Assembly: GCF_008642375.1 (NCBI RefSeq)
Contig: NZ_CP029194.1
Span: 1,612,001 to 1,676,000, forward strand
From: Streptomyces venezuelae
GTDB lineage: Bacteria; Actinomycetota; Actinomycetes; Streptomycetales; Streptomycetaceae
DNA: 64,000 bases
Reading direction: 5' to 3'
Of this stretch, positions 5,875-13,972 are shown piece by piece; the stretch's first letter is position 1; each line of letters opens with the position of its first letter. The translations under genes were made by a program, and so were the position numbers. The notes below the pieces were generated by a model. It did no database searches and was not told the DNA's origin. It saw nothing but the letters and a program-made list of their open reading frames with translations.

Positions 5875-8751
5875 GTGGGTGACCTGCTGGGCTTCGTGCT
5901 GAGCGGGCTGGTCTCGGGCGCGCTGTACGCGCTGCTCGCGACCGGCCTCGTGCTCTCGTACTCCGCCTCCGGACTCTTCAACTTCGCGCACGGCGCCACC
6001 GCCTACCTGTGCGCGCTCGCCTTCTACGAGCTCCACTCCGGCTTCGGCTGGCCCGCCGTGCCGACGGCGCTGCTGCTCGTCTGCGTCGTCGCGCCCTCGC
6101 TCGGCTGGGGCCTGGACCGGCTGATGTTCCGCAAGCTGGCCCGGGTCGGGGAGACGGCGCAGATCGTGGCCACGATCGGCCTGCTGGTCGCCCTGCCGGC
6201 GGCCGGGCTGTGGGTGGTCGAGCTCCTGCAGCGGGCCGGCGCCCCGGTCCAGCCGGCCGAGAACCAGTTCGGGCTGCCCGGGGTCGGGCCGAGCCCGGCG
6301 GTGTCGTGGCAGCCGCTCGACGGCGTCGGCATCGACTCCGACCAGCTGATCACCTGGGTCGCGACGGCCGTGGTGGCGGCCGGGCTGTGGGTGCTGATGC
6401 GGCACACCCGGCTCGGGCTGCAACTGCGGGCTGCCGTCGACAACCGCTCGCTGACGGAGCTGCGGGGCGTCAGCGCGGACCGGCTGTCCTCGATCGCGTG
6501 GATGCTGTCGTCGGGTCTCGCGGGCCTCGCCGGGGTGCTCGCGACCCCGCTCCTCGGTCTCTCCGCCCACGACTACACGCTCTTCCTGTTCGTCTCCGCG
6601 ACCGCGGCGGTGCTCGGGCGCTTCCTCTCGGTGCCGCTCGCGTTCGCGGGCGGGCTCGGGCTCGGGGTGCTGCAGAACCTGGTGGCGGGGTACGCGTCGT
6701 TCGCCGAGGACATCACCGGCTTCCGGACGGCGGTGCCGTTCCTCATCCTCTTCGGCGGACTCGTCGTCCTCGCGCGGCGGCGGCGCGCGGCGGGCACGGC
6801 CGCCGCCGATCCGCCGCCGGTCGACTACCTCGCGGGGAAGGGACGGTGCCGCCGGTGGGGTGCGTGGGTCGTGGCGGGCGCGCTCCTCGCGACGGCCTTC
6901 TACACGGTCACCACGCCGTTCTGGTCGGGGATCCTCGCGCAGGGCCTCGCGATCGGGCTGGTCTTCATGTCGTTCACGGTGGTCACAGGGCTCGGGGCCA
7001 TGGTGTCGCTCGCCCAGGCGACGTTCGTGACGGGAGCGGCGCTGGTGGCGGGGCTGTTGATGAGTCACGGCTGGCCTTTCGTGGCCGCGGCCGCGGTCGG
7101 TACGGCGGCGGCGGCGCTGCTCGGTGCGGTGGTCGCGCTGCCCGCGCTGCGGCTCGGCGGCCGGTCGCTTGCGCTCGCCACGCTGGCCCTCGCGTTCCTT
7201 GCGGACCAGGTGCTGTTCCAGGTGGGGTGGCTGCGCAACGGGGACACGGGCTGGGAGGTCCCGCGCCCCGTCCTCGGCCCGCTGGACCTCGGCGACGACC
7301 GGGCGCTGGGGGTCGCGCTCGTCCTGCTGTCCGGGGCGGTCGTGTGGCTGCTCACCTGGCTGCGCGGCTCCCGCTGGGGCCGGGCGGTGCTCGCGGTCCG
7401 CTCGGCGCCGGAGGCAGCCGCGGCCTCGGGGGTGTCGGTCGTCCGCACGAAGCTCCTCGTCTTCACGGTGTCGGCGGGCCTCGCGGGCTTCGGGGGCGTG
7501 CTGTACGCCTCGTACAACACCCGGATCACGGCGACGGACTTCACGGCGATGACGGGGCTGGTGTGGCTGGCGGTCGTGGTCGCGGCGGGGGTGCGGCGCC
7601 CGCAGTTCGCGGTGGTGGCGGGGCTGGGCTTCGCGGTGGTCCCGCACCTCCTCGCGACCTATGTGACGGAGTCCGCGCACCTGCCGGTGATCCTCTTCGG
7701 CCTGGCGGGCCTGGCGCTCGCGAACGACCCGGACGGGTACTGCGCGGCGCTGCCCTCACGGCGGGCGGCGCGGGCGGCGCGGGCGGCGGCCGTACGGGGG
7801 CGGGGGGACGCCCCGCCGGTGCAGGTACAGGCGCAGGTGCCGATGGCGGTTCCCGTACCCGAGCAGGCGCCGGCGCGGGCGCCCGATTCGGTGGCCGATC
7901 CGGTGGCCGATCCGGTGGCCGACCCGGTTCCCGACCCGGTGGCCGACCCGGTTCCCGACCCGGTGGCCGACCCGGTTCCCGACCCGGTTCCCGCCGGAGC
8001 CACGGCCGTTCGCCGGGAGCCGCGCGAGCCGGTACGAAGGCCCGGCTCCGAGCCACCCGCGCTCGCGTTGCGCGGCGTGCGGGCCGGATACGGAGGCGCG
8101 GCGGTGGTGCACGGCGTCGACCTGGAGGTCCGCGGCGGGGAGGTGCTCGTGCTGCTCGGGCCCAACGGGGCGGGCAAGTCGACCCTGTGCCGGGTGGCCG
8201 CCGGGCTGCTCCGGCCGTCCGCAGGGCACGTACGCGTGGGGGGTCTGGACGCCACCGGGGACGACACCGTCCGGCGGGCCAGGCGCGGGGTGCGGCTCGC
8301 GCCCGAGGGGCGGGGGATCTTCGCCGGGCTCTCCATCGAGGAGAACCTGGCGCTGCAACTGCCCGCGCCCGAGGACCGGGACGCCGTGTACGCGCGTTTC
8401 CCCGCGCTCGCGTCCCGACGCTCCGTCGCCGCGGGCTCCCTGTCCGGGGGCGAGCAGCAGATCCTGGCGCTCGCCCCGCTCCTCCAGCGCCCGCCCGCCG
8501 TCCTCGTCGCCGACGAGCCGTCCCTCGGACTCGCGCCCCGCGTCGTGGACGAGGTCTTCCGCCTCCTCACCGAGCTGCGGGCGAGCGGCACGGCGCTGCT
8601 CCTCGTCGAGGAGAAGGCGGCCGAGGTGCTCGGTGTCGCCGACACCGTCGCGTACCTCTCGCAGGGCGAGATCGCCTGGTCCGGGCCACGCTCCGAGGTG
8701 GACACGGACCGGCTCGCCGAGGCCTATCTGGGGACGGGAGTCCGCCGATGA
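5875..8751 (+). CDS. Triple-fusion ABC transporter: LivH-LivM-LivF in one polypeptide
   Basis: A 958-residue protein carrying three components normally made separately. Residues 1-300 are a LivH-type permease (GLVLSYSASGLFNFAHG near the start), 320-625 a LivM-type permease (ends in a GLAGLALANDPDGY segment), and 725-958 a LivF-type ATPase with Walker A GPNGAGKS at 762-769, signature SLSGGEQQ near 857, Walker B VLVADEPS and a switch residue region. The ATPase is joined by a 100-residue linker with nine DPVA/DPVP repeats. GTG start at 5875; the stop overlaps the LivG-type ATG (ATGA). It would assemble with the downstream LivG-type ATPase to form the complete importer. Confidence 0.92.
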   Translation: MGDLLGFVLSGLVSGALYALLATGLVLSYSASGLFNFAHGATAYLCALAFYELHSGFGWPAVPTALLLVCVVAPSLGWGLDRLMFRKLARVGETAQIVATIGLLVALPAAGLWVVELLQRAGAPVQPAENQFGLPGVGPSPAVSWQPLDGVGIDSDQLITWVATAVVAAGLWVLMRHTRLGLQLRAAVDNRSLTELRGVSADRLSSIAWMLSSGLAGLAGVLATPLLGLSAHDYTLFLFVSATAAVLGRFLSVPLAFAGGLGLGVLQNLVAGYASFAEDITGFRTAVPFLILFGGLVVLARRRRAAGTAAADPPPVDYLAGKGRCRRWGAWVVAGALLATAFYTVTTPFWSGILAQGLAIGLVFMSFTVVTGLGAMVSLAQATFVTGAALVAGLLMSHGWPFVAAAAVGTAAAALLGAVVALPALRLGGRSLALATLALAFLADQVLFQVGWLRNGDTGWEVPRPVLGPLDLGDDRALGVALVLLSGAVVWLLTWLRGSRWGRAVLAVRSAPEAAAASGVSVVRTKLLVFTVSAGLAGFGGVLYASYNTRITATDFTAMTGLVWLAVVVAAGVRRPQFAVVAGLGFAVVPHLLATYVTESAHLPVILFGLAGLALANDPDGYCAALPSRRAARAARAAAVRGRGDAPPVQVQAQVPMAVPVPEQAPARAPDSVADPVADPVADPVPDPVADPVPDPVADPVPDPVPAGATAVRREPREPVRRPGSEPPALALRGVRAGYGGAAVVHGVDLEVRGGEVLVLLGPNGAGKSTLCRVAAGLLRPSAGHVRVGGLDATGDDTVRRARRGVRLAPEGRGIFAGLSIEENLALQLPAPEDRDAVYARFPALASRRSVAAGSLSGGEQQILALAPLLQRPPAVLVADEPSLGLAPRVVDEVFRLLTELRASGTALLLVEEKAAEVLGVADTVAYLSQGEIAWSGPRSEVDTDRLAEAYLGTGVRR
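7885..7992. repeat. Nine tandem 12-bp units encoding the permease-ATPase linker
   Basis: Nine in-frame 12-bp units of the form GACCCGGTGGCC or GACCCGGTTCCC encode DSVA, DPVA or DPVP tetrapeptides (residues 671-706 of the fused transporter). The last six tend to alternate DPVP and DPVA, suggesting duplication of a 24-bp unit. Proline every fourth residue should give an extended, stiff linker between membrane and ATPase domains. Confidence 0.95.
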
Positions 8752-9506
8752 CGAGTGCGCTGCTCCACGCCGGCGGGATCGACGTCCGCTTCGGCGGCGT
8801 CCACGCCCTGCGGGACGTGACGCTCGCCGTACGGCCCGGGGAGGTCTGCGGACTCATCGGACCGAACGGCGCCGGGAAGACCACGCTGTTCGACGTCCTG
8901 TCCGGGATCCGGCGGCCCGACGCCGGAAGCGTCACCTTCGCGGGCGAGGACATCACCCGCCGCTCCCCCGTGTGGCGGGCCCGCCACGGCGTCCGCCGCA
9001 CCTTCCAGCGCCAGCAGCTCTTCGGGCAGCTGACGGTGGCCGACAATCTGGTGGTGGCCCAGGACTGGCGGAGCGGGCTGCGGCCGGGGACGCGCCGCCA
9101 CCGCGAGCGGGCCGCCGCCGTGCTCCGGGAGTGCGGGCTCGACGCGCTCACCGACGCGTACGCGGGCGCGCTGCCGGTCGGGCAGGCCCGCATGGTCGAG
9201 CTCGCCCGGGCCCTGGCCGACCCGCCCCGGGTGCTCCTCCTCGACGAACCCGCCTCCGGGACGACCGCCGAGGAGCGCCGCCTGCTCGCCGCCGTCGTCC
9301 GTCACATGGCCGAGGAGGAGAACTGCGCGGTGCTGCTCGTCGAGCACAACGTGGCCTTCGTGATGGAGCTGTGCTCGCGTGTCGTGGTCCTGGACCTCGG
9401 GCGCGTCCTGGCCGAGGGGACGGCCGCCGAGGTCCGGGCCGACCCGGCCGTGCGGGAGGCGTACCTCGGCTCGGGCGCCCGTCCGGCGGAATGCGACGGG
9501 GGCTGA
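8748..9506 (+). CDS. Branched-chain amino acid-type ABC transporter ATPase (LivG-like)
   Basis: A 252-residue ABC ATPase. Walker A GPNGAGKT lies near residue 40, the ABC signature is the variant LPVGQ rather than LSYGQ or LSGGQ, and Walker B with its Glu is LLLDEPASGTT. The order and the QRQQLFGQLTVADNLVVAQ segment are typical of LivG. It overlaps the fusion gene by ATGA and is the second ATPase needed for a heterodimeric nucleotide-binding pair with the LivF-type domain fused to the permeases. The Thr-Thr in place of the usual Leu-Asn after the Walker B region is a modest deviation. Confidence 0.9.
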   Translation: MTSALLHAGGIDVRFGGVHALRDVTLAVRPGEVCGLIGPNGAGKTTLFDVLSGIRRPDAGSVTFAGEDITRRSPVWRARHGVRRTFQRQQLFGQLTVADNLVVAQDWRSGLRPGTRRHRERAAAVLRECGLDALTDAYAGALPVGQARMVELARALADPPRVLLLDEPASGTTAEERRLLAAVVRHMAEEENCAVLLVEHNVAFVMELCSRVVVLDLGRVLAEGTAAEVRADPAVREAYLGSGARPAECDGG

Positions 9507-9553
9507 GATCGTTGCCCCAGGGAGTAATCCGACGACGTTAGGAACGACCGCAC

Positions 9554-10399
9554 GTGAGCACGGACAGCAAGGTTCCTTCCCTCACCCTGAACAACGGCGT
9601 GCCGATGCCGCAGCTGGGCTTCGGCGTGTGGCAGGTGCCGGACGACGAGGCGGCGACGGCCGTGGCCACCGCGCTGGAGGCCGGCTACCGCTCGATCGAC
9701 ACGGCCGCGATCTACCAGAACGAGCGGGGCACCGGGCAGGCCGTGGCCGCCTCGGGGATCCCGCGCGAGGAGCTGTTCGTCACCACCAAGCTGTGGAACA
9801 GCGACCAGGGTTACGACGCGACGATGCGTGCCTTCGACGCCTCGCTGGAGAAACTGGGCCTCGACCACGTCGACCTGTACCTGATCCACTGGCCGCTGCC
9901 GTCGAAGGACGCGTACGTCGACACGTACCGGGCCTTCGAGAAGATCCACGCGGACGGGCGGGCGCGGGCGATCGGCGTCTCGAACTTCCTTCCCGAGCAC
10001 CTGGACCGGCTGATCGGCGAGACGTCCGTCGTGCCCGCCGTCAACCAGATCGAGCTGCACCCGCAGCTCCAGCAGGCGGCCTCGCGCGAGGCGCACGCCC
10101 GGCACGGCATCGCGACGGAGGCGTGGTCGCCGCTCGGCCAGGGCAAGGGGATCCTGGAGGTTCCGGCGATCCTGGCGATCGCGCGGAAGCACGGGCGGAC
10201 GCCGGCCCAGGTGGTGCTGCGCTGGCACCTCCAGCTGGGGAACGTGGTGATCCCGAAGTCGGTGACCCCCTCGCGCATCCGCGAGAACATCGACGTCTTC
10301 GACTTCACGCTCGACCCGGAGGACCTGGCGGCGATCGCCGCGCTCGACGAGAACCGCCGTATCGGGCCGGACCCGGCGGAGTTCCACGTCGGAGCGTGA
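9554..10399 (+). CDS. Aldo/keto reductase
   Basis: A 281-residue NADPH-dependent carbonyl reductase of the aldo/keto reductase superfamily, closest in style to 2,5-diketo-D-gluconate reductase-like bacterial members. The full catalytic tetrad is present: Asp49, Tyr54, Lys79 and His112 (in SIDTAAIY, TTKLW and LIHWP). The C-terminal cofactor-binding segment IPKSVTPSRIRENIDVFDF is intact. GTG start at 9554. It is likely cytosolic. It follows the transporter operon by 47 bp on the same strand but may have its own promoter; a functional link is not shown. Confidence 0.93.
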   Translation: MSTDSKVPSLTLNNGVPMPQLGFGVWQVPDDEAATAVATALEAGYRSIDTAAIYQNERGTGQAVAASGIPREELFVTTKLWNSDQGYDATMRAFDASLEKLGLDHVDLYLIHWPLPSKDAYVDTYRAFEKIHADGRARAIGVSNFLPEHLDRLIGETSVVPAVNQIELHPQLQQAASREAHARHGIATEAWSPLGQGKGILEVPAILAIARKHGRTPAQVVLRWHLQLGNVVIPKSVTPSRIRENIDVFDFTLDPEDLAAIAALDENRRIGPDPAEFHVGA

Positions 10400-10430
10400 G
10401 CGCGGCCGTGCGAGAGAGGGGGAACGCACC

Positions 10431-10895
10431 GTGAGTGGTGCCCCGATGCCCGTCGAGGAAGGCCTCTACCGGGTACGGAACGTGGCGAGCGGGCTGCTCC
10501 TGGAGGTGCCCGGGGGGTCGGGCCGCAGTGGCGCCAAGATGCACCAGGGGGTCGAGGACGGCGCCGCCGGGCAGCATTGGCACATCACGTCCGTGCCGAA
10601 CGGCGGCGGCCTCTACCACCTGGTCAACGCGGCCAGCGGCAAGCGGCTCGACGTCATGAACGCGTCCACGGAGAACGGCGCGCTGATCCAGCAGTGGAAG
10701 CCGAACAACTTCGGCGCGCAGGAGTGGATCATCGAGCAGGACCTCCAGTCGCCGGGCACGGTGGCGCTCGTGAGCTTCGTCAGCGGGCTGTACCTGGAGG
10801 TGGCGGACGGCTCGCGCGAGCCCGGCGCGTCCGTACGGCAGTGGGAGGACTCCGACTCCCCTTCCCAGTGGTGGCAGTTGGAGCCGGTGTCCTGA
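10431..10895 (+). CDS. Ricin-type beta-trefoil lectin domain protein, single domain
   Basis: A 154-residue protein made of one beta-trefoil with three repeats of about 49 residues. Each repeat ends in the ricin QxW motif: QHW at 48-50, QEW at 97-99 and QWW at 146-148. The family binds sugars. There is no signal peptide or partner catalytic domain, unusual since ricin domains in Streptomyces are mostly attached to secreted hydrolases, so it may be cytosolic. GTG start at 10431 with an upstream GAGAGGGGG site. It lies 31 bp after the aldo/keto reductase gene and is probably cotranscribed. Confidence 0.85.
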   Translation: MSGAPMPVEEGLYRVRNVASGLLLEVPGGSGRSGAKMHQGVEDGAAGQHWHITSVPNGGGLYHLVNAASGKRLDVMNASTENGALIQQWKPNNFGAQEWIIEQDLQSPGTVALVSFVSGLYLEVADGSREPGASVRQWEDSDSPSQWWQLEPVS

Positions 10896-10914
10896 GGTAT
10901 ACGCGCCCGGGCCG

Positions 10915-11916
10915 TCAGCCCTTGCGGGCGGTGTGGACGGTCCGGGCCGTCAGGTGGAAGAGGTCCGTGCGGTGGTGCAGGGACTTCTCGTCGGCCGGGT
11001 CGAGGAGGCGGTCGAGCGTCTTGCGGTCGTCCGCGTCGATCCGGTCGCCGAAGCCCTCGCGGAGCCGCTGGTAGTGCGAGACGGCCAGCTCCCGGACGAC
11101 CGGGGAGACGGGCGCGGGGACGTCCGTGAGGAAGGTGCGGGTGCCGGCGGGGGTGAGGCCGGCGCCCGCGAGGAGCGCCCGCCAGTCGTCCGGCTCGTCG
11201 ACGGAGCCGGGGAGTTCGGCGCGCATCTCGCCGAACCAGTAGGCGTGGGCGGCGTCGAGGCGGGCTTCGAGGCCCGGCCGGCCGATGCCGATGTGCCAGG
11301 GCAGGTGGCGGGTGGGCAGGCCGCCCTCGACGAGCGCGATCAGGCCGCCGGGGCGCAGGAGGCCCGCGAACTCCGCGAGTGCGGCGCGCTGGTCGCCGAT
11401 GTGGTGCAGGGAGTTGCCCGCCCAGACGAGGTCGGCCTCGCCGAGGCTGCCGATGGCCTCGGGGAGTTCGGCGTGGAGGGTCGAGACGCGGGAGCCGAGG
11501 CCACGGGCCTCCGCACGGTCACGGGCCCGCTCGAGGAGCTCGGGGCTGCCGTCGACGGCGACCGTCTCGGCGACCGGGAAGGACTCCGCGAGCAGGCTGG
11601 TGACGACACCCGGGCCGCTGCCGATGTCGAGCACGCGCCGCACGCCGTGAACCGGGACGAGCGTGCCGAGCCAGACAGCGGCCTCCGTGTAGGCGGGGCT
11701 GGCGATCTCGGCCTGCCGCTCCAGGAGCAGGGCCATCTCGCTCCAGTCGGGGTGGGTGTGGGTGCTGTCGTGGTGGTGGCCCGTTCCGTGGCCGTGGTTC
11801 TGACCGTGGCCCTGATGCTCTCCATGGTCGTGGCTCGGCCCGTGGTCGTGGCTCGGCTGGTTCGACTGGTTCGACCCGTGGTCGTGGCCCTGGTGCGATG
11901 CGTGGTGCTGGCTCAT
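10915..11916 (-). CDS. SAM-dependent methyltransferase with His-rich N-terminal extension
   Basis: A 333-residue class I methyltransferase. SAM-binding motif I VLDIGSGPG is at 95-103, followed by an acidic strand end (AVDGS), a LVWAGNSLHHI motif II-like region and a LLRPGGLIALVEGG motif III-like strand. The first 57 residues precede the fold and contain 18 histidines in HDHG-like runs, a composition seen in metal-binding tails of nickel or zinc chaperones. ATG start at 11916. Tail-to-tail with the ricin-domain gene, 19 bp apart. The methyl acceptor is unknown; the His-rich segment may sense or store metal, which is inference. Confidence 0.85.
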   Translation of the reverse strand: MSQHHASHQGHDHGSNQSNQPSHDHGPSHDHGEHQGHGQNHGHGTGHHHDSTHTHPDWSEMALLLERQAEIASPAYTEAAVWLGTLVPVHGVRRVLDIGSGPGVVTSLLAESFPVAETVAVDGSPELLERARDRAEARGLGSRVSTLHAELPEAIGSLGEADLVWAGNSLHHIGDQRAALAEFAGLLRPGGLIALVEGGLPTRHLPWHIGIGRPGLEARLDAAHAYWFGEMRAELPGSVDEPDDWRALLAGAGLTPAGTRTFLTDVPAPVSPVVRELAVSHYQRLREGFGDRIDADDRKTLDRLLDPADEKSLHHRTDLFHLTARTVHTARKG

Positions 11917-12008
11917 GGTTCCAGGGTGGGGCGAGGCGGCGGGATACGCGAGAAATGTTGCCGGTCCGGCAAAGGATTCCCTCTCGTGGCGCCGGCCGGC
12001 CGGCCCGC

Positions 12009-12941
12009 TCAGCTCCGGGCGCGGTGCTCCTGCGGGCTGAGCCCGCGCACCCGCTTGAAGGCGGCGCTCAGGGCGAAGGCGGTGCTGTAGCCGACCTGCC
12101 GGGCGACCGACTCGACAGTGGCGTCCGTCTCCCGCAGCAGGTCGGCGGCGAGCGTGAGCCGCCAGTCCGTGAGGTACGCCATCGGGGTCTCGCCGACGAG
12201 CTCGGCGAAGCGGCGGGCGAGCGCGGCCCGGGAGACACCCGACTTCGCGGCGAGCGAGGCGACGGTCCAGGGGTGGGCGGGGTCGTTCTGGAGGAGCCGG
12301 AGCGCCCGGCCGACGACCGGGTCGCCCATGGCGCGGTACCAGGCGGGGGCCTCGGCGCCCGGCCGGGAGAACCAGGCGCGGACGCCGGTGATGAGCATCA
12401 GGTCGAGGACCCGGTCGAGGACGGCGGTCTGACCGGGTTCGTCGCGGGTTATCTCCTCGCCGAGGAAGGGCGTGAGAGGGCAGTTCCACTCCTCCGCGGG
12501 CAGGTGCAGCAGCCCTGGCAGGGCGTCGAGCAGCCGGCGGCCGACCTCGCCGTCCCACCGGTACGTGCCGACGAGGAGCGTCGTGCCGCCGTCGGGGGCG
12601 TTGCCCCAGGTGCGGACGCCGAGCCGCATGGTCTCGGAGAGCGGCTCCCCGGAGAGGGTGGTGCAGGTGCCGTCGGGGCCGATCACGGCGCGCGGCGGGG
12701 CGTCGGGGGTGTCGGCGACGGTGTACGGCTCCGGGCCGCGGGCGATGGCGATGTCGCCGGGTCGCAGGAGGACGGGTTCGCCGCTGTCGGGGACGATCCA
12801 GGCCTCGCCCTCGGTGACACACATCAGGCAGATCGGCGCACTGTCCTCGATGCGTACGGACCACGGCGGCTCCATGATCATGCGGAGCAGGAAGGCGCCC
12901 CGGGCGCGGGGTCCGTCGAGGAGTCCGGCGAGTGCGTCCAT
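12009..12941 (-). CDS. AraC-family transcriptional regulator with cupin_6-type N-terminus
   Basis: A 310-residue regulator. Residues 1-180 form a cupin-like ligand domain of the AraC-binding type 6 group (PPWSVRIEDSAPICLMCV, then LLRPGDIAI). Residues 205-305 are a double helix-turn-helix AraC domain with VASLAAKSGVSRAALARRF and VESVARQVGYSTAFALSAAF. ATG start at 12941. It is divergent from the NmrA-type gene at 13037 with a 95-bp gap, the common arrangement in which this subgroup controls a neighbouring oxidoreductase or NAD(P)-binding protein. Ligand unknown. Confidence 0.9.
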   Translation of the reverse strand: MDALAGLLDGPRARGAFLLRMIMEPPWSVRIEDSAPICLMCVTEGEAWIVPDSGEPVLLRPGDIAIARGPEPYTVADTPDAPPRAVIGPDGTCTTLSGEPLSETMRLGVRTWGNAPDGGTTLLVGTYRWDGEVGRRLLDALPGLLHLPAEEWNCPLTPFLGEEITRDEPGQTAVLDRVLDLMLITGVRAWFSRPGAEAPAWYRAMGDPVVGRALRLLQNDPAHPWTVASLAAKSGVSRAALARRFAELVGETPMAYLTDWRLTLAADLLRETDATVESVARQVGYSTAFALSAAFKRVRGLSPQEHRARS

Positions 12942-13036
12942 GAGTCGTAAGAGTAGGCGGCCGGGTGAGACGCACGCGTAGGGTCCTGAGACTGCGGAGC
13001 ATGGGCGGTGGGAGCCGTGGGCGGGAGTCTTGAGCC

Positions 13037-13924
13037 ATGACGACGAACACGCAGAACACGCAGAACACGCAGAGCGGGAACGGCGTTCAGGCCTCGGCGG
13101 GCCTGCGGACGGTCCTCGTGACGAGCGCCACCGGCAAGACCGGGCGGCGGGTGGCCGAGCGGCTCGCGGCGCGCGGGCTGACGGTCCGCGCCGGCTCCCG
13201 CACCGGAGCGGTCCCCTTCGACTGGGAGGCTCCGGAGACCTGGGGTCCGGCGCTGCGGGGCGCGGACGCCGCGTACGTGGCCTACTACCCGGATCTCGCC
13301 GCCCCCGGCGCGGTGGAGGCGATGCGGACCTTCGGCCGCCTGGCCGCGGAGCACGGGGTGCGGCGGCTGACGGTGCTGTCCGGGCGCGGGGAGCCCACGG
13401 CGCTCGTCGCGGAGCAGGCGCTGCGGGAGGCGGCCGGCGGGGTCGAGATGACCGTCGTGCGGGCCTCGTTCTTCGCGCAGAACTTCTCCGAGGGGCTGCT
13501 CGCGGAGGGGGTCGCGGAGGGGGTGCTGGTCTTCCCCGCGGGTGACACTCTGGAGCCGTTCGTCGACGCGGACGACCTGGCGGACGTGATCGTCGAGACC
13601 CTGACGGCGGACGGGCACGCGGGGCGGGTGCACGAGGTGACGGGTCCGCGGCCGGTGTCCTTCGCGGAGGTCGCGGCGGAGATCTCACGCGTCTCGGGTC
13701 GCCCGGTGGTCTACGAGGCGATGCCGGCGGCGGAGTACGCCGGGCTCCTCACGGACGTCGGTCTGCCGGCCCCGGAGGCAGAGTGGCTCGCGGACCTGTT
13801 CGCGACGCTCCTCGACGGCCACAACGCCTCGGCGACCGACGGCGTGAAGCGGGTCCTGGGCCGCGAGCCGCGCTCGTTCGCCGGGTTCGCGGCGGAGACC
13901 TGGGGCGGCGCCGCCGACGCCTGA
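13037..13924 (+). CDS. NmrA-like NAD(P)-binding protein
   Basis: A 295-residue Rossmann-fold protein of the NmrA/atypical short-chain dehydrogenase group. The dinucleotide-binding turn is VTSATGKTGRRVA near residues 28-40, a variant of GATGxxG. No Tyr-Lys catalytic pair typical of classical reductases is evident, so it may sense or bind NAD(P) or act as a quinone/azo reductase-like enzyme. The N-terminus has three copies of Asn-Thr-Gln. ATG start at 13037. Divergent from the AraC-type regulator, its likely controller. Confidence 0.85.
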   Translation: MTTNTQNTQNTQSGNGVQASAGLRTVLVTSATGKTGRRVAERLAARGLTVRAGSRTGAVPFDWEAPETWGPALRGADAAYVAYYPDLAAPGAVEAMRTFGRLAAEHGVRRLTVLSGRGEPTALVAEQALREAAGGVEMTVVRASFFAQNFSEGLLAEGVAEGVLVFPAGDTLEPFVDADDLADVIVETLTADGHAGRVHEVTGPRPVSFAEVAAEISRVSGRPVVYEAMPAAEYAGLLTDVGLPAPEAEWLADLFATLLDGHNASATDGVKRVLGREPRSFAGFAAETWGGAADA

Positions 13925-13955
13925 GCCGGCGCGGCGGCCCGAAGTGGGGGGCACT

Positions 13956-13972
13956 CCTGAGGCCGCCTCAGG
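13956..13972. terminator. Possible weak hairpin between convergent genes
   Basis: CCTGAGG, three bases, CCTCAGG forms a 7-bp stem between the convergent NmrA-type and YafY-type genes. It overlaps the stop codon of the minus-strand gene, so it would be a minimal bidirectional terminator at best. Confidence 0.35.

Noticed and set aside
4627..7680. 1017-residue minus-strand frame opposite the transporter operon
   Set aside because: Arg/His/Gly-rich low-complexity translation typical of antisense shadows; the plus strand carries complete, recognised transporter domains.
7885..7992. Possible CRISPR-like direct repeats
   Set aside because: Units are 12 bp, contiguous and in frame within a coding linker; no spacers and no cas genes.
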